Source of the DNA: Pseudomonadota bacterium
GTDB lineage: Bacteria; Pseudomonadota; Alphaproteobacteria; Rhizobiales; Xanthobacteraceae
Direction: 5' to 3'
DNA: 64,000 bases
Assembly: GCA_023404705.1 (NCBI GenBank)
Contig: JAEYAU010000261.1
Location: 95,533-159,532, forward strand
The translations under genes and the position numbers were made by a program. Below the pieces are notes generated by a model that searched no databases, was not told the DNA's origin, and saw nothing but the letters and a program-made list of their open reading frames with translations. Shown here in pieces: positions 51,711-59,974 of this stretch (positions are counted from its first letter, which is position 1; each line of letters opens with the position of its first letter).

Positions 51711-52733
51711 ATGAGCCGCTCGCAGGACACGCTTCACGTTTCGCTGCTCGCCATTCCGGAGGCGATGCCCTCGACGACGAGCGGCATCTACGACGTGCTG
51801 AACTCCGTGCACATCGTCGCGGGCCTGAAGAAGGCCGGCGTGAAGCGCCCCTTCGTGGTCGAGATCGTCGGCGAAGCAGCCGGGCCGATGACGCTGGCGA
51901 GCGGCCTCTCGCTGCCCGTCCATCGTGCGATCGCCGACGTGCGACGCACCGACATCGTCATCGTGCCCTCGCTCCTGGTGCCTGAGGGTGTCTGGCAGAA
52001 GGGCCGCTACGAGACGTTGGTCGCCTGGCTTGCTGCCATGCATCGCACCGGCGCCATGATCTGCTCGGCCTGTTCCGGCATCTTCCTGATCGCCGAGACC
52101 GGGATGTTCGACGGGCGCGATGCGACCGTCTACTGGGGCTACGAGAACGGCTTCCGGCGCTCCTATCCCAAGGTGCGCGTGCATCCCGAGAAGGTGCTGG
52201 TCAGCGCCGGCGCGCGCGGCGAGCTCCTCTCGTGCGGGGCCTCCAGCTCGTGGCAGGACCTGATGCTCTATCTCATCGCGCAGCACGCCGGCGCCGCTGC
52301 CGCGCAGGAGGTGGTGCGCATGTTCGCGTTCCAGGCGCATGCGGAGGGGCTGTCGCCCTACATGGTGTTCGACCCGCCGCGCGATCACGGCGACGCCGTC
52401 ATCGCCGACGTGCAGGACTGGCTGCGCACGCATCACGCGGTCGCCAATCCGATCGCCGAGATGGTGCGCCGCTCGGGCCTCGCCGAGCGCACCTTCAAGC
52501 GCCGCTTCACGGACGCCACCGGCATGGCGCCCATCGCCTATGTGCAGCGGCTGCGCATCGAGGAGGCGAAGCGCCGGCTTGAGCGCACGCAGAGCTCGGT
52601 CGACGAGATCAGCTGGCAGGTCGGCTACGAGGATCCGGCCTTCTTCCGCCGCCTGTTCCGCCGCGTGACGCAGCTCTCGCCGGGGGACTATCGCAAGCGG
52701 TATGCGCTCCCCGCCGCCGCGAAGGGGTCGTAG
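51711..52733 (+). CDS. GlxA-family transcriptional regulator (DJ-1/PfpI + AraC HTH)
   Basis: A 340-residue two-domain activator. Residues 8-190 are a DJ-1/PfpI-like domain with AMICSACSGIFLIAET (Cys118 and Cys121 at the position of the nucleophile elbow). The C-terminal AraC-type domain has two helix-turn-helices: NPIAEMVRRSGLAERTFKRR and SVDEISWQVGYEDPAFFRRL. Family members sense small nitrogen compounds or amines and activate catabolic genes; the ligand is unknown here. It is divergent from the methyltransferase. The ATG at 51711 is chosen over the GTG immediately before it. Its stop lies in one arm of a 155-bp repeat element. Confidence 0.9.
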   Translation: MSRSQDTLHVSLLAIPEAMPSTTSGIYDVLNSVHIVAGLKKAGVKRPFVVEIVGEAAGPMTLASGLSLPVHRAIADVRRTDIVIVPSLLVPEGVWQKGRYETLVAWLAAMHRTGAMICSACSGIFLIAETGMFDGRDATVYWGYENGFRRSYPKVRVHPEKVLVSAGARGELLSCGASSSWQDLMLYLIAQHAGAAAAQEVVRMFAFQAHAEGLSPYMVFDPPRDHGDAVIADVQDWLRTHHAVANPIAEMVRRSGLAERTFKRRFTDATGMAPIAYVQRLRIEEAKRRLERTQSSVDEISWQVGYEDPAFFRRLFRRVTQLSPGDYRKRYALPAAAKGS

Positions 52734-52883
52734 GGTGCGCTAAGGCGGCCCGAGCCTTCACGGATTTTCTCGGCAGAAGATCCGCCGTGCGCACCGTTCT
52801 GAATCGCGATGTCCGCGTGCGCACGCGCGAGCGACGCCGTGCCATCTCTCCGGCACACGAGCGCGCGCTTAGCGCACCCTACG
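52729..52883. repeat. 155-bp element with perfect 16-bp terminal inverted repeats (MITE-like)
   Basis: CGTAGGGTGCGCTAAG at 52729-52744 is exactly inverted at 52868-52883 (CTTAGCGCACCCTACG). The 123 bp between hold no gene that I can support. The left arm contains the GlxA-type gene's TAG stop. The form suits a small non-autonomous element or a large REP unit between two convergent genes; no target-site duplication is obvious. Confidence 0.75.
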
Positions 52884-52896
52884 GCGCGCGGCGTCA

Positions 52897-53502
52897 TCAC
52901 CCCTTGAACGTCGGCTGGCGCGGATGGATGTGGTCCTTGAAGTCGGCGAACGACTTCCAGCTCGGCTCGGGCGCGTCGCACCCGGCGCGCGGCGCATAGG
53001 CCGACGGCTCCGTGAGCTGCATCACCGGGATATAGCGCGGGCAATTCGGAAAGATCACGCGCGCCGTGACGCGGACGATGAGCTGCGCGCCGACCGTGCT
53101 GGCGAGCAGGGGATCGTCGTCACGCACGCTGGCCGTGCCGTTGACGCGCAGTCGCTGCGGCTTGCCGTGCATCGCAATGAACAGCAACCCGACCTCGGGA
53201 TTGACCCGCAGATTGCCCAGGCTCTTGAACATGCCGTTGCCGTCATAGTCCGGGAAGGCCAGCTCCGACGGTCCGGTGACGCGCACGAAGCCAGGCGTGC
53301 CGCCCTTGAACGAGCAGTCGGGCCGTCCCTCGGCATCGGCGGTCGCGAGAAAGAAGTAGTGGGCGCTCTCGATATAGGCCTTATCGTCGGCCGTGAATGC
53401 CGTGCGCGCGAGCTTCTCTTCCAAACGGTCGGAGATGCGGCGGCTCTCGAACCGGTCCTGCAGCTCGCGATTGCCTTCGTGGTACAAGACACTGTCCGTC
53501 AT
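52897..53502 (-). CDS. Pyridoxamine 5'-phosphate oxidase-family (split-barrel FMN) protein
   Basis: A 201-residue protein: FFLATADAEGRPDCSFKGGT, FVRVTGPSELAFPDYDGNGM, GNLRVNPEVGLLFIAM and LRVNGTASVRDD are split-barrel flavin-binding blocks of the PNPOx-like family. Most such proteins are FMN or F420 oxidoreductases of uncertain substrate; true PdxH C-terminal motifs are not seen. It converges with the GlxA-type gene across the MITE-like element, and lies downstream of the hydantoinase on the same strand (40-bp gap), so the two are probably co-transcribed. Confidence 0.85.
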   Translation of the reverse strand: MTDSVLYHEGNRELQDRFESRRISDRLEEKLARTAFTADDKAYIESAHYFFLATADAEGRPDCSFKGGTPGFVRVTGPSELAFPDYDGNGMFKSLGNLRVNPEVGLLFIAMHGKPQRLRVNGTASVRDDDPLLASTVGAQLIVRVTARVIFPNCPRYIPVMQLTEPSAYAPRAGCDAPEPSWKSFADFKDHIHPRQPTFKG

Positions 53503-53542
53503 CGCTCATCCCCCGTTCGGACTGCTCCCATCCAAACTTATC

Positions 53543-54958
53543 TTACGGCATCCGCGGCGCCGCATAGGGTGATTTCTCCCGCGGCACATAGTTGCCGCTC
53601 CCCTTCTGCCCGACCAGCTCACCGTCGCGGACCACGAAGCGGCCGCGCACCATGGTGGACACCGGCCAGCCCGTGACCGCGATGCCCTCATAGGGCGTGT
53701 AGTCGGAGCCGTGGTGCATAAGGCTCTGCGCGATCGTCACTTTGCGCTCCGGGTCCCAGATCGCGATGTCCGCGTCGGCGCCGACCGCGATCGTGCCCTT
53801 CTTCGGATAGAGCCCATACATCTTGGCGTGGTTGGTCGCCGTGAAGGCGACGAAGTCGTTGAGGCTGATGCGGCCCTTCTTCACGCCCTCCGAGAACAGG
53901 ATCGGCAGCCGCGTCTCGACGCCCGGAATGCCGTTCGGCACCCAGCGGAAGCTGGTGCGGCCCTTCGGATTGAGCTTGCCCTGCGGGTCGTCGTAGCGGA
54001 ACGGGCAGTGGTCCGAGGAGAACAGCGCGAAGACCTTCTGCTCGAGCCCGGCCCAGCACGCCTGCTGGCTCGCCTGATCGCGCGGGGGAGGGGAGCACAC
54101 ATAGCGCGCGCCCTCCATGTTCAGGCCTTCGAGATCCTTCTCGGTCAGCACCAGATATTGCGGGCAGGTCTCGCCATAGACCTTCAGCCCCTTCTGCTGC
54201 GCGCGGCGGATCTCCTCCATGGCCTCGCCGTTCGAGACGTGCACGATCAGGACCGGCACATCGACCAGCTCCGAGAGCGAGATCGCGCGGTGCGTCGCCT
54301 CGCGCTCCACCGGGATCGGCCGCGAGGTCGCGTGGTACTGGGGCGCCGTCTTGCCGGCGCGCTCGAGCCGGTCGGTGAGGAAGCGGATCGCGTCGTAGTT
54401 CTCGGCATGCACCATCACGAGCGCGCCGGTCTCGCGCGCGACGCTCATGACGTTGAGCATCTCGAGGTCCGAGAGCGCCATGCCCTCATAGGTCATGAAC
54501 ACCTTGAACGAGGTGTAGCCGTCCTCCACCAGAGCGGGCAGCTCCTGGCCGAGCACGCGGTCGGTCGCGTCCGCGATGATCAGGTGGAACGAGACGTCCA
54601 CGTAGCATTTGCCCTCGGCCTTGGCGTGATAGGCCTTCACGACCTCGCGCAAGGACTCGCCCTTCTGCTGCATCGCAAAGGGTAGCACCATGGTGTTGCC
54701 GCCGAAGGCGGCGGCGCGCGTGCCGCTCTCGAAATCGTCCGCCATCACGATGCCGGGCCCGGACGGCTGCGCGAAGTGCACGTGGCTGTCGATGCCGCCC
54801 GGCAGCACCAGCATGCTGCTCGCGTCCACGACCTCGCGCGCGTCGCCCAGATTGGCGCCGAGCGCCGCGATCCGCCCGTCCGTGATGCCGATGTCGCAGG
54901 AGAAGGTGTCGGCCGCGGTCGCGACCGTGCCGCCGCGAATGATGGTATCGAATGGCAT
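53543..54958 (-). CDS. Dihydropyrimidinase / D-hydantoinase
   Basis: A 471-residue cyclic amidohydrolase. Metal ligands are all visible: His59 and His61 in GGIDSHVHF, the carboxylated Lys152 in TSFKVFMTYEG, His184 in MVHAENYD, His240 in VLIVHVSNGE and Asp316 in FSSDHCPF. It opens cyclic ureides such as dihydropyrimidines, hydantoins or possibly allantoin. The length and TSFKVFMTY favour the dihydropyrimidinase/hydantoinase branch. Neighbouring purine-degradation-type genes keep an allantoinase role open. It uses its own start 78 bp from the chemoreceptor stop. Confidence 0.9.
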   Translation of the reverse strand: MPFDTIIRGGTVATAADTFSCDIGITDGRIAALGANLGDAREVVDASSMLVLPGGIDSHVHFAQPSGPGIVMADDFESGTRAAAFGGNTMVLPFAMQQKGESLREVVKAYHAKAEGKCYVDVSFHLIIADATDRVLGQELPALVEDGYTSFKVFMTYEGMALSDLEMLNVMSVARETGALVMVHAENYDAIRFLTDRLERAGKTAPQYHATSRPIPVEREATHRAISLSELVDVPVLIVHVSNGEAMEEIRRAQQKGLKVYGETCPQYLVLTEKDLEGLNMEGARYVCSPPPRDQASQQACWAGLEQKVFALFSSDHCPFRYDDPQGKLNPKGRTSFRWVPNGIPGVETRLPILFSEGVKKGRISLNDFVAFTATNHAKMYGLYPKKGTIAVGADADIAIWDPERKVTIAQSLMHHGSDYTPYEGIAVTGWPVSTMVRGRFVVRDGELVGQKGSGNYVPREKSPYAAPRMP

Positions 54959-55035
54959 GGATGAAGCTCCGTTCTGGAGCTTCTATTCCATCTTTCGGCG
55001 CCGTTTCAAAGCCGCCGCGCGACCGCGGGGCGCCG

Positions 55036-56709
55036 CTAGGCCACCTTCACGGCCGACAGGAACGCATTCACCGCGTGCCGCAGGTCGTCGGAATGGCGCG
55101 TCAGCTCGCCGGCGGAGCCGAGCACCGTGCCGGCGGCGGCCCCGGTATCGCCGGCGCTCTGCTTCACGGTGGCGACGGCACCCGACACCTGCTCGGTGCC
55201 CCTGGCGGCCTCGTGGACGTTGCGCGAAATCTCGCTCGTGACGGCGCGCTGCTCCTCCATGGCGGCCGCGATCGCGCCGGCGATCTCCGCCATCTGAGCA
55301 TTGGTCGCGCCGATCGCCTGAATCGCACTGACCACGTTCTGCGTGGCGCCCTGGATGTCGGTGATCTGCGCCGCGATCTCCTCGGTCGCCTTCGTGGTCT
55401 GGCTCGCCAGCGACTTCACCTCGCTGGCGACCACGGCGAAACCCTTGCCGGCCTCGCCGGCGCGCGCCGCCTCGATGGTGGCATTGAGGGCGAGGAGGTT
55501 GGTCTGTGCCGCGATCGCGTTGATCAACGTCACCACCTCGCCGATCTTCTGCGCCCCTGTGGCCAGACCCTGCACGGTGCTGTCCGCCTGCCGCGCGTCC
55601 TCGACGGCGCGCCCCGCGATGGCGGAGGACTGCGTCACCTGGCTCGCGATCTCGCCGATGGAGGCCGCGAGCTCTTCGGTCGCTGCGGACACCGCCTGGA
55701 CGTTTGCCGCGGTCTGCTCCGCGGCGCTCGCGAGCTGCACCGACTGCTGATTGGTTTGGTTCGCGACCTGGGTCATCGCCTCGGCGGTCGCCTGCATACC
55801 GCTGCCCGCCGTCGTCAGGCCGTGCGTCAGCGACGCGACGTTGCCTTCGAAGTCCCGCGTCAGCTCGTCGACGCGCCGCGCGCGCCGGGCCTTTGCCTCC
55901 GTCTCGGCGGCGGCGGCTTCGCCGGCCTTCTGCTTGGCGACGAGCGCGTCCTTGAACACGTCCACGGCCTTGGCCATGGCGCCGATCTCGTCGCCGCGCT
56001 CGCGTGCCGGCACCTCGACCGTGAGGTCTCCCGACGCGAGGCGTCCCATCGCATCTGTCATGGCCCGCATCGGACGCGCAATGCTGCGCGCGAGCGGCCA
56101 CGCGACCAGCACCAGGACACCGATCAGTCCCAGTGCCCAGGCGGCCGCCACATAGACGCGTGCCCGGAACATCGCCTCCAGGTCGTCCACGTAGACGCCG
56201 GTGCCGATCATCCACTGCCACGGGCCGAAGCTGAGCGCATAGCCGAGCTTGGGGGCGGGCTCGGACGCGCCTGCCCTCGGGAACATGTAGGGCACGTAGC
56301 CGCCGCCGTTGCGGGCGGCATCGATCAGCGCGCGCACATAGGCCACGCCGTTCGGATCGGTGGCGGTGATGCGATTCTGCCCCTCGATCTCGGGCCGCGG
56401 CCCGAGCACGACCGACACGCCCTCGTGCGTATAGACGAAGATGTAGTCATCCTGGCCGAAGCGAATGCCGCGCAACACCGTCTTCGCACGCTCCTGCGCT
56501 TCGCTTGCACTCAAGCGGCCCTTCTCGGCTTCCGCCGCCAAGCCTTTGACGATGGACAGCGCGGTCTGCACCTGCTGCGAGATCGCGACCTGGCGTTCCT
56601 GAACCAGCGTCTGCCGCATGGCGGCGAGCTGCACGGCCACGACCGCGATACTGATGAGAATGGCAGCTGCGACAAGCAGCCCGAGGCGGCGAGTTATCGT
56701 GAGCGACAT
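55036..56709 (-). CDS. Methyl-accepting chemotaxis protein with periplasmic Cache domain
   Basis: A 557-residue chemoreceptor. TM1 is about 9-30, the periplasmic single-Cache domain about 31-183 ([36 protein letters not shown] are typical sCache_2 blocks), TM2 about 184-206, HAMP about 207-260, then a long coiled coil with the signalling hairpin at about 395-435 ([34 protein letters not shown]). sCache_2 receptors often bind small carboxylates such as pyruvate or propionate. No adaptation pentapeptide is seen at the C-terminus. No che genes are in the window. Confidence 0.95.
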   Translation of the reverse strand: MSLTITRRLGLLVAAAILISIAVVAVQLAAMRQTLVQERQVAISQQVQTALSIVKGLAAEAEKGRLSASEAQERAKTVLRGIRFGQDDYIFVYTHEGVSVVLGPRPEIEGQNRITATDPNGVAYVRALIDAARNGGGYVPYMFPRAGASEPAPKLGYALSFGPWQWMIGTGVYVDDLEAMFRARVYVAAAWALGLIGVLVLVAWPLARSIARPMRAMTDAMGRLASGDLTVEVPARERGDEIGAMAKAVDVFKDALVAKQKAGEAAAAETEAKARRARRVDELTRDFEGNVASLTHGLTTAGSGMQATAEAMTQVANQTNQQSVQLASAAEQTAANVQAVSAATEELAASIGEIASQVTQSSAIAGRAVEDARQADSTVQGLATGAQKIGEVVTLINAIAAQTNLLALNATIEAARAGEAGKGFAVVASEVKSLASQTTKATEEIAAQITDIQGATQNVVSAIQAIGATNAQMAEIAGAIAAAMEEQRAVTSEISRNVHEAARGTEQVSGAVATVKQSAGDTGAAAGTVLGSAGELTRHSDDLRHAVNAFLSAVKVA

Positions 56710-57119
56710 GGTTCATCCTGAATGAGAAAGGCGTCGCAAAATGCGGGGTCATTCAGGACGCAGGCCTTTGGGAGCATCGCGCGGCTCTGCCGCGCTAACG
56801 TCCCGATCGGCACGCAAGGTACGGGCCGCAGCTCGCCAAAGAGTAAAGTCCCGTTGTGTTGCGGGGTCGGGACAGTTGCTTACGCGATTGTCCTGCGGCG
56901 TACGGCCGCCGCCGGGGCGCGCCCAAGCGTAGCGGTTCGCGCGCCCGCTCGCGCTTGAGCGCCGTCACATCTAACCCTCTGCAATCACGACCTGAATACC
57001 CGTTCATCCGGCGCCGGTCGTGAACCCGTGCGCGCGTTCGCCCGACCAATCCCACGGCAAGGACGGCGCGGCGACGCGCCGGTGAGGTGGCATGACGATG
57101 AACCGAATGGAGCAGACCC
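56710..57119. other. 410-bp gap with no supported gene
   Basis: The region between the divergent chemoreceptor and SH-repeat genes. A 78-codon open frame on + (56,722-56,958) has Arg/Ala-rich shadow-like composition and no ribosome site, so I do not call it. The middle part (about 56,840-56,900) is less GC-rich than the surroundings. GGAGCAG ends 4 bases before the ATG at 57,120 and serves as the ribosome site of the repeat-protein gene. No clear promoter or terminator was identified. Confidence 0.5.
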
Positions 57120-59831
57120 ATGAACTCCCTGACCGTTCCGGGCGCTGCATCGACGCCTTCTCGCCGCTTGCCGTTGGTCCGTTCGGCATGTCTGCGAAGC
57201 GCGTTGGTGGCTGTCGCTCTTCTTCCCGTCATCCCGGCTCTGGCCCAGGACGCCGGCCTGCGTCCCGGCGAAGCCTTCGTCACCCGCTTCTCGGGTGCGA
57301 CACAAGGTCCTGACGGCAAGGCGGCGATCGACCCGAACGGCACGGTCGGCAGCATCATCGACCTGCGCAGCCCGGGCCAGCCGCCGCAGGGCCAGCACTG
57401 GATCGACGAGCCGCAGCGCCGCCCGATCACGGCCGGCGAGATCGGCCAGGTCTTCGGCGTCGCCCTCGATGGCGAGAACCCGCCCAACATCTATGTGACC
57501 TCCACGGCCGCCTTCGGCCTGCACCGCACGGCCGACAATGCGCAGTGGATGCCCGGCATGTTCGGCCCCGGCGGCCCCGCCGCGATCTACCGCCTCGACC
57601 GCAATGCCGGCTACCGCCCGGTGCTGTTCGCGCAAGTGACGCTGAACGGCCGGCAGAACACCGGCGCGGGTCTCGGCAACATCGCCTATGACCGCTGGAA
57701 CAAGCAGTTCTTCGTCTCCGATCTCGAGACCGGCATGATCCATCGCATCCGCGTGGACGGCCAGGATCTCGGCGTCTGGGATCACGGCGTCAACGCGCGG
57801 GCGAGCTTCATCGACATGGAGACGCGCCAGCCGAAGAATCTCGCGCCGATCGGCTTCGATCCGTCGTCGCGCGCGCTCATTCAGGATTGCCCGTCCGGCA
57901 ATTTCGCGCAGTCGCCCGATTGCTGGAACGTCGCCGAGTCCGGCCGTCGCGTATGGGGCCTTGGCGTGATGCGCAATGCGCAGACCGGCGAGACGCGCCT
58001 CTATTATTCGGTGTGGTCGAGCCCGGGCTTCGGCAACGCGGCCTGGAACAACCTGCCCGAAGAGGAGAAGCGCAATTCGGTCTGGTCGGTGCGTCTCGGT
58101 CCCGACGGCGGCTTCGACGCCGCGAGCGTGCAGCGCGAGTTCGTGCTGCCGGACTTCTTCATGAAGGCCGAGGACGTGGCGCGCGCCGGCTACAGCCAGC
58201 CCGTGAGCGACATCTCCTTCGCGACCTGCGGGCCGAAGCCCGTGATGCTGGTCGCGGAGCGCGGCGGCCTGCGCAACCTCGGCCTGACCGCGGACAACGC
58301 CTTCGCGACTCCGCACGAGGCGCGCTCGCTGCGCTACGAGTTCGACACCCGGAACGGCTGGCGCCCGGTCGGCCGCTACGACGTCGGCACCTATGCGCGC
58401 GCCAAGGAGGGCCAGCCCTTCATGCGCGCCAACTGCGCCGGCGGCGTCGCCTTCGGCTACGGCTACAATGCGAGCTATACGGGCATCGCGCAGCCGGACC
58501 AGTTCGTCTGGAACAGCGGCGACATGCTCTGTTCGGCCGAAGGCCAGTGCAACATGGCGGGCGGCCAGGTCGCGCAGACCAACGCCCCGCCGCCTCCGCC
58601 CGCGCAGCTGCGCGCGCAGCAGGCGCGCAGCCAGACCGCTCAGCTCGGTCAGCAGATGTCTCAGCCGCAGAGCAACCCGGAGGCCGAGGAGCAGCAGGCC
58701 GACGACTCGCCCGTGAACGGCATTCAGGGTCTCGACGAGAACGCCTTCGATCCGTTGGTGCCGCAGGGCGCCTACCAGGAGGCCCTCAATGGCGAGCCCT
58801 ATCCGTCGACCGGGCTGATGCAGTCCTACATGATCGACACCGACATCAACGTCGGCGAGAACGGCGCCATCGTCGAAGCCTCCTTCGAGCGCAACGACGC
58901 GACCCGCATCGGCGATCTCGCGATCTACGAGATCTGCCCGACGCAGGCGATGGGCTTCATGCCGCTGCCGCCGCCGCCCGTCGTCGGCGGCCATGCGCCC
59001 GACTACAGCCACGCGCTCTATGCCTCGCATGGCCGCGTGATGAGCCACTATCGCTTCGGCTCGCACGCGCCCGAGTTCAGCCACTACCGGTTCGCCTCAC
59101 ACTACCGCTTCTGGAGCCATCACCGCTTCGGCTCGCACGAGCGGCAGCGCAGCCACTACCGCTGGGGCTCGCACAATCAGCGCGAAAGCCACAACCGCTT
59201 CCGCTCGCACAACAGGACGCTGAGCCACTACCGCTACTGGTCGCACAATCAGACCTGGAGCCATCAGCGCACCCAGTCGCACGACCAGCGGCGCAGCCAC
59301 AGCGCCTGGGGCTCGCACAACCTGCAGCTCAGCCATTCGCGGCTCGGCTCGCACAATCTGCAGCTCAGTCACTCGCGCCTCGGCTCGCACAGCCGCGCGC
59401 TCAGCCACGCGCGCCTCGGCTCGCACAATCCGGATCTGAGCCACGGCAAGTTCTTCTCGCACAGCCAGGTGCAAAGCCATAACCGCTCCGGCTCGATCAA
59501 CGTCCCGCAGGTGTCGCCGCAGCCGACGCACAACAAGCGGATCAGCCGCGGTCCGATCGGCCCGGTCGGTCCGGTTCACACCCGGGCGATCAGCCAGGGC
59601 CCCGTGAAACCGGTGCACACGCGGGCGATCAGCATGGCCAACAGGCCGGTCGTGACTCCGCGTCCGCTCGTGAAGCCGAAGCCGGTGGTGAGGCCGCGCC
59701 CGATGGTGAAGCCGCGTCCGATGATCCAGCAGGGCCCGGTGCACACGCGCCAGCGCTCCATGCGGCAGTCGAGCGGTCCCATGGGCGGCGGCCGGATGAT
59801 GGCCGGCCCGGGCTTCAGCCGACGGTTCTAG
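57120..59831 (+). CDS. Secreted Ser-His hexapeptide-repeat protein (unknown family)
   Basis: A 903-residue exported protein that I do not recognise. A signal peptide (LVAVALLPVIPALA) probably ends at Ala42. Residues 43-480 are a globular domain of repeated strand-turn blocks (GQVFGVALDGENPPNIYVTS, GNIAYDRWNKQFFVSDLETG), suggesting a beta-propeller. A Pro/Gln linker covers 488-545. From Ser630 to Gly791 there are 27 uninterrupted hexapeptides SHxxxx (for example SHYRFG, SHNLQL, SHSRLG). The basic tail 792-903 has four PxHxxxxS motifs (802, 818, 831, 873). The His array suggests metal binding or an extended beta-helix; both are inferences. The next gene also encodes a secreted protein. Confidence 0.85.
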   Translation: MNSLTVPGAASTPSRRLPLVRSACLRSALVAVALLPVIPALAQDAGLRPGEAFVTRFSGATQGPDGKAAIDPNGTVGSIIDLRSPGQPPQGQHWIDEPQRRPITAGEIGQVFGVALDGENPPNIYVTSTAAFGLHRTADNAQWMPGMFGPGGPAAIYRLDRNAGYRPVLFAQVTLNGRQNTGAGLGNIAYDRWNKQFFVSDLETGMIHRIRVDGQDLGVWDHGVNARASFIDMETRQPKNLAPIGFDPSSRALIQDCPSGNFAQSPDCWNVAESGRRVWGLGVMRNAQTGETRLYYSVWSSPGFGNAAWNNLPEEEKRNSVWSVRLGPDGGFDAASVQREFVLPDFFMKAEDVARAGYSQPVSDISFATCGPKPVMLVAERGGLRNLGLTADNAFATPHEARSLRYEFDTRNGWRPVGRYDVGTYARAKEGQPFMRANCAGGVAFGYGYNASYTGIAQPDQFVWNSGDMLCSAEGQCNMAGGQVAQTNAPPPPPAQLRAQQARSQTAQLGQQMSQPQSNPEAEEQQADDSPVNGIQGLDENAFDPLVPQGAYQEALNGEPYPSTGLMQSYMIDTDINVGENGAIVEASFERNDATRIGDLAIYEICPTQAMGFMPLPPPPVVGGHAPDYSHALYASHGRVMSHYRFGSHAPEFSHYRFASHYRFWSHHRFGSHERQRSHYRWGSHNQRESHNRFRSHNRTLSHYRYWSHNQTWSHQRTQSHDQRRSHSAWGSHNLQLSHSRLGSHNLQLSHSRLGSHSRALSHARLGSHNPDLSHGKFFSHSQVQSHNRSGSINVPQVSPQPTHNKRISRGPIGPVGPVHTRAISQGPVKPVHTRAISMANRPVVTPRPLVKPKPVVRPRPMVKPRPMIQQGPVHTRQRSMRQSSGPMGGGRMMAGPGFSRRF
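59007..59492 (+). repeat. 27 x 18-bp tandem coding repeat (SHxxxx), 36-bp higher-order unit
   Basis: The DNA of the hexapeptide array. Serine codons alternate without exception along all 27 units: AGC/AGT, then TCG/TCA, then AGC and so on; even the serine after the last unit (59,493) is TCG. Two neighbouring units (36 bp, 12 residues, roughly SH-Y/S-R-F/L-G-SH-N-x-x-L) are therefore the ancestral duplication unit. The segments around 59,315-59,360 and 59,350-59,395 are almost identical and are probably the most recent copies. Confidence 0.92.
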
Positions 59832-59837
59832 TTACGA

Positions 59838-59882
59838 GCATGATCCCGAAAAGTGGGCACCGGTTTTCGGAAAAGATCATGC
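59838..59882. repeat. 45-bp palindromic element, copy 3
   Basis: The same palindrome as at 42,167 and 45,883 with perfect outer (GCATGATC/GATCATGC) and inner (CCGAAAA/TTTTCGG) arms, starting 6 bp after the repeat-protein stop. An open frame passes through it (MIPKSGHRFSEKIM), which would wrongly extend the following gene at its 5' end. Confidence 0.9.
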
Positions 59883-59894
59883 TCCAACAAAAAT

Positions 59895-59918
59895 GCTGGA
59901 GCGCGCTAGCGCTCCAGC
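59895..59918 (+). terminator. 9-bp stem-loop, possible terminator
   Basis: GCTGGAGCG (59895-59903) and CGCTCCAGC (59910-59918) form a perfect 9-bp stem with loop CGCTAG, 63 bp after the repeat-protein stop and directly behind palindrome copy 3. No T tract follows, so it may instead be part of a compound repeat; it could still stabilise the 3' end of the upstream mRNA. Confidence 0.4.
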
Positions 59919-59974
59919 TCCGGCGAGGACGCCCCTCGCCGGCCATTCTCCTTCGCGCGAACCAGGTGGATGTC

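Noticed and set aside
56722..56958. Small 78-codon gene upstream of the Ser-His protein
   Set aside because: No ribosome site, Arg/Ala-rich shadow composition and no recognisable motif.
57887..59482. A 531-codon + strand frame overlapping the Ser-His gene
   Set aside because: It is a frame shadow: Arg/Ala/Pro-rich, no signal peptide or ribosome site, and its apparent repeats only mirror the real array. The same holds for the minus-strand frame at 59,097-59,744.
59007..59492. The 18-bp tandem repeats considered as a CRISPR array
   Set aside because: There are no spacers, the period is a multiple of three, the repeats are in frame in a long gene and codon choice follows the protein.
59840..59974. 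5' extension of the secreted-protein gene to 59,840
   Set aside because: The extra residues come from the 45-bp palindrome and stem-loop; a proper signal peptide starts right after the ATG at 59,975.
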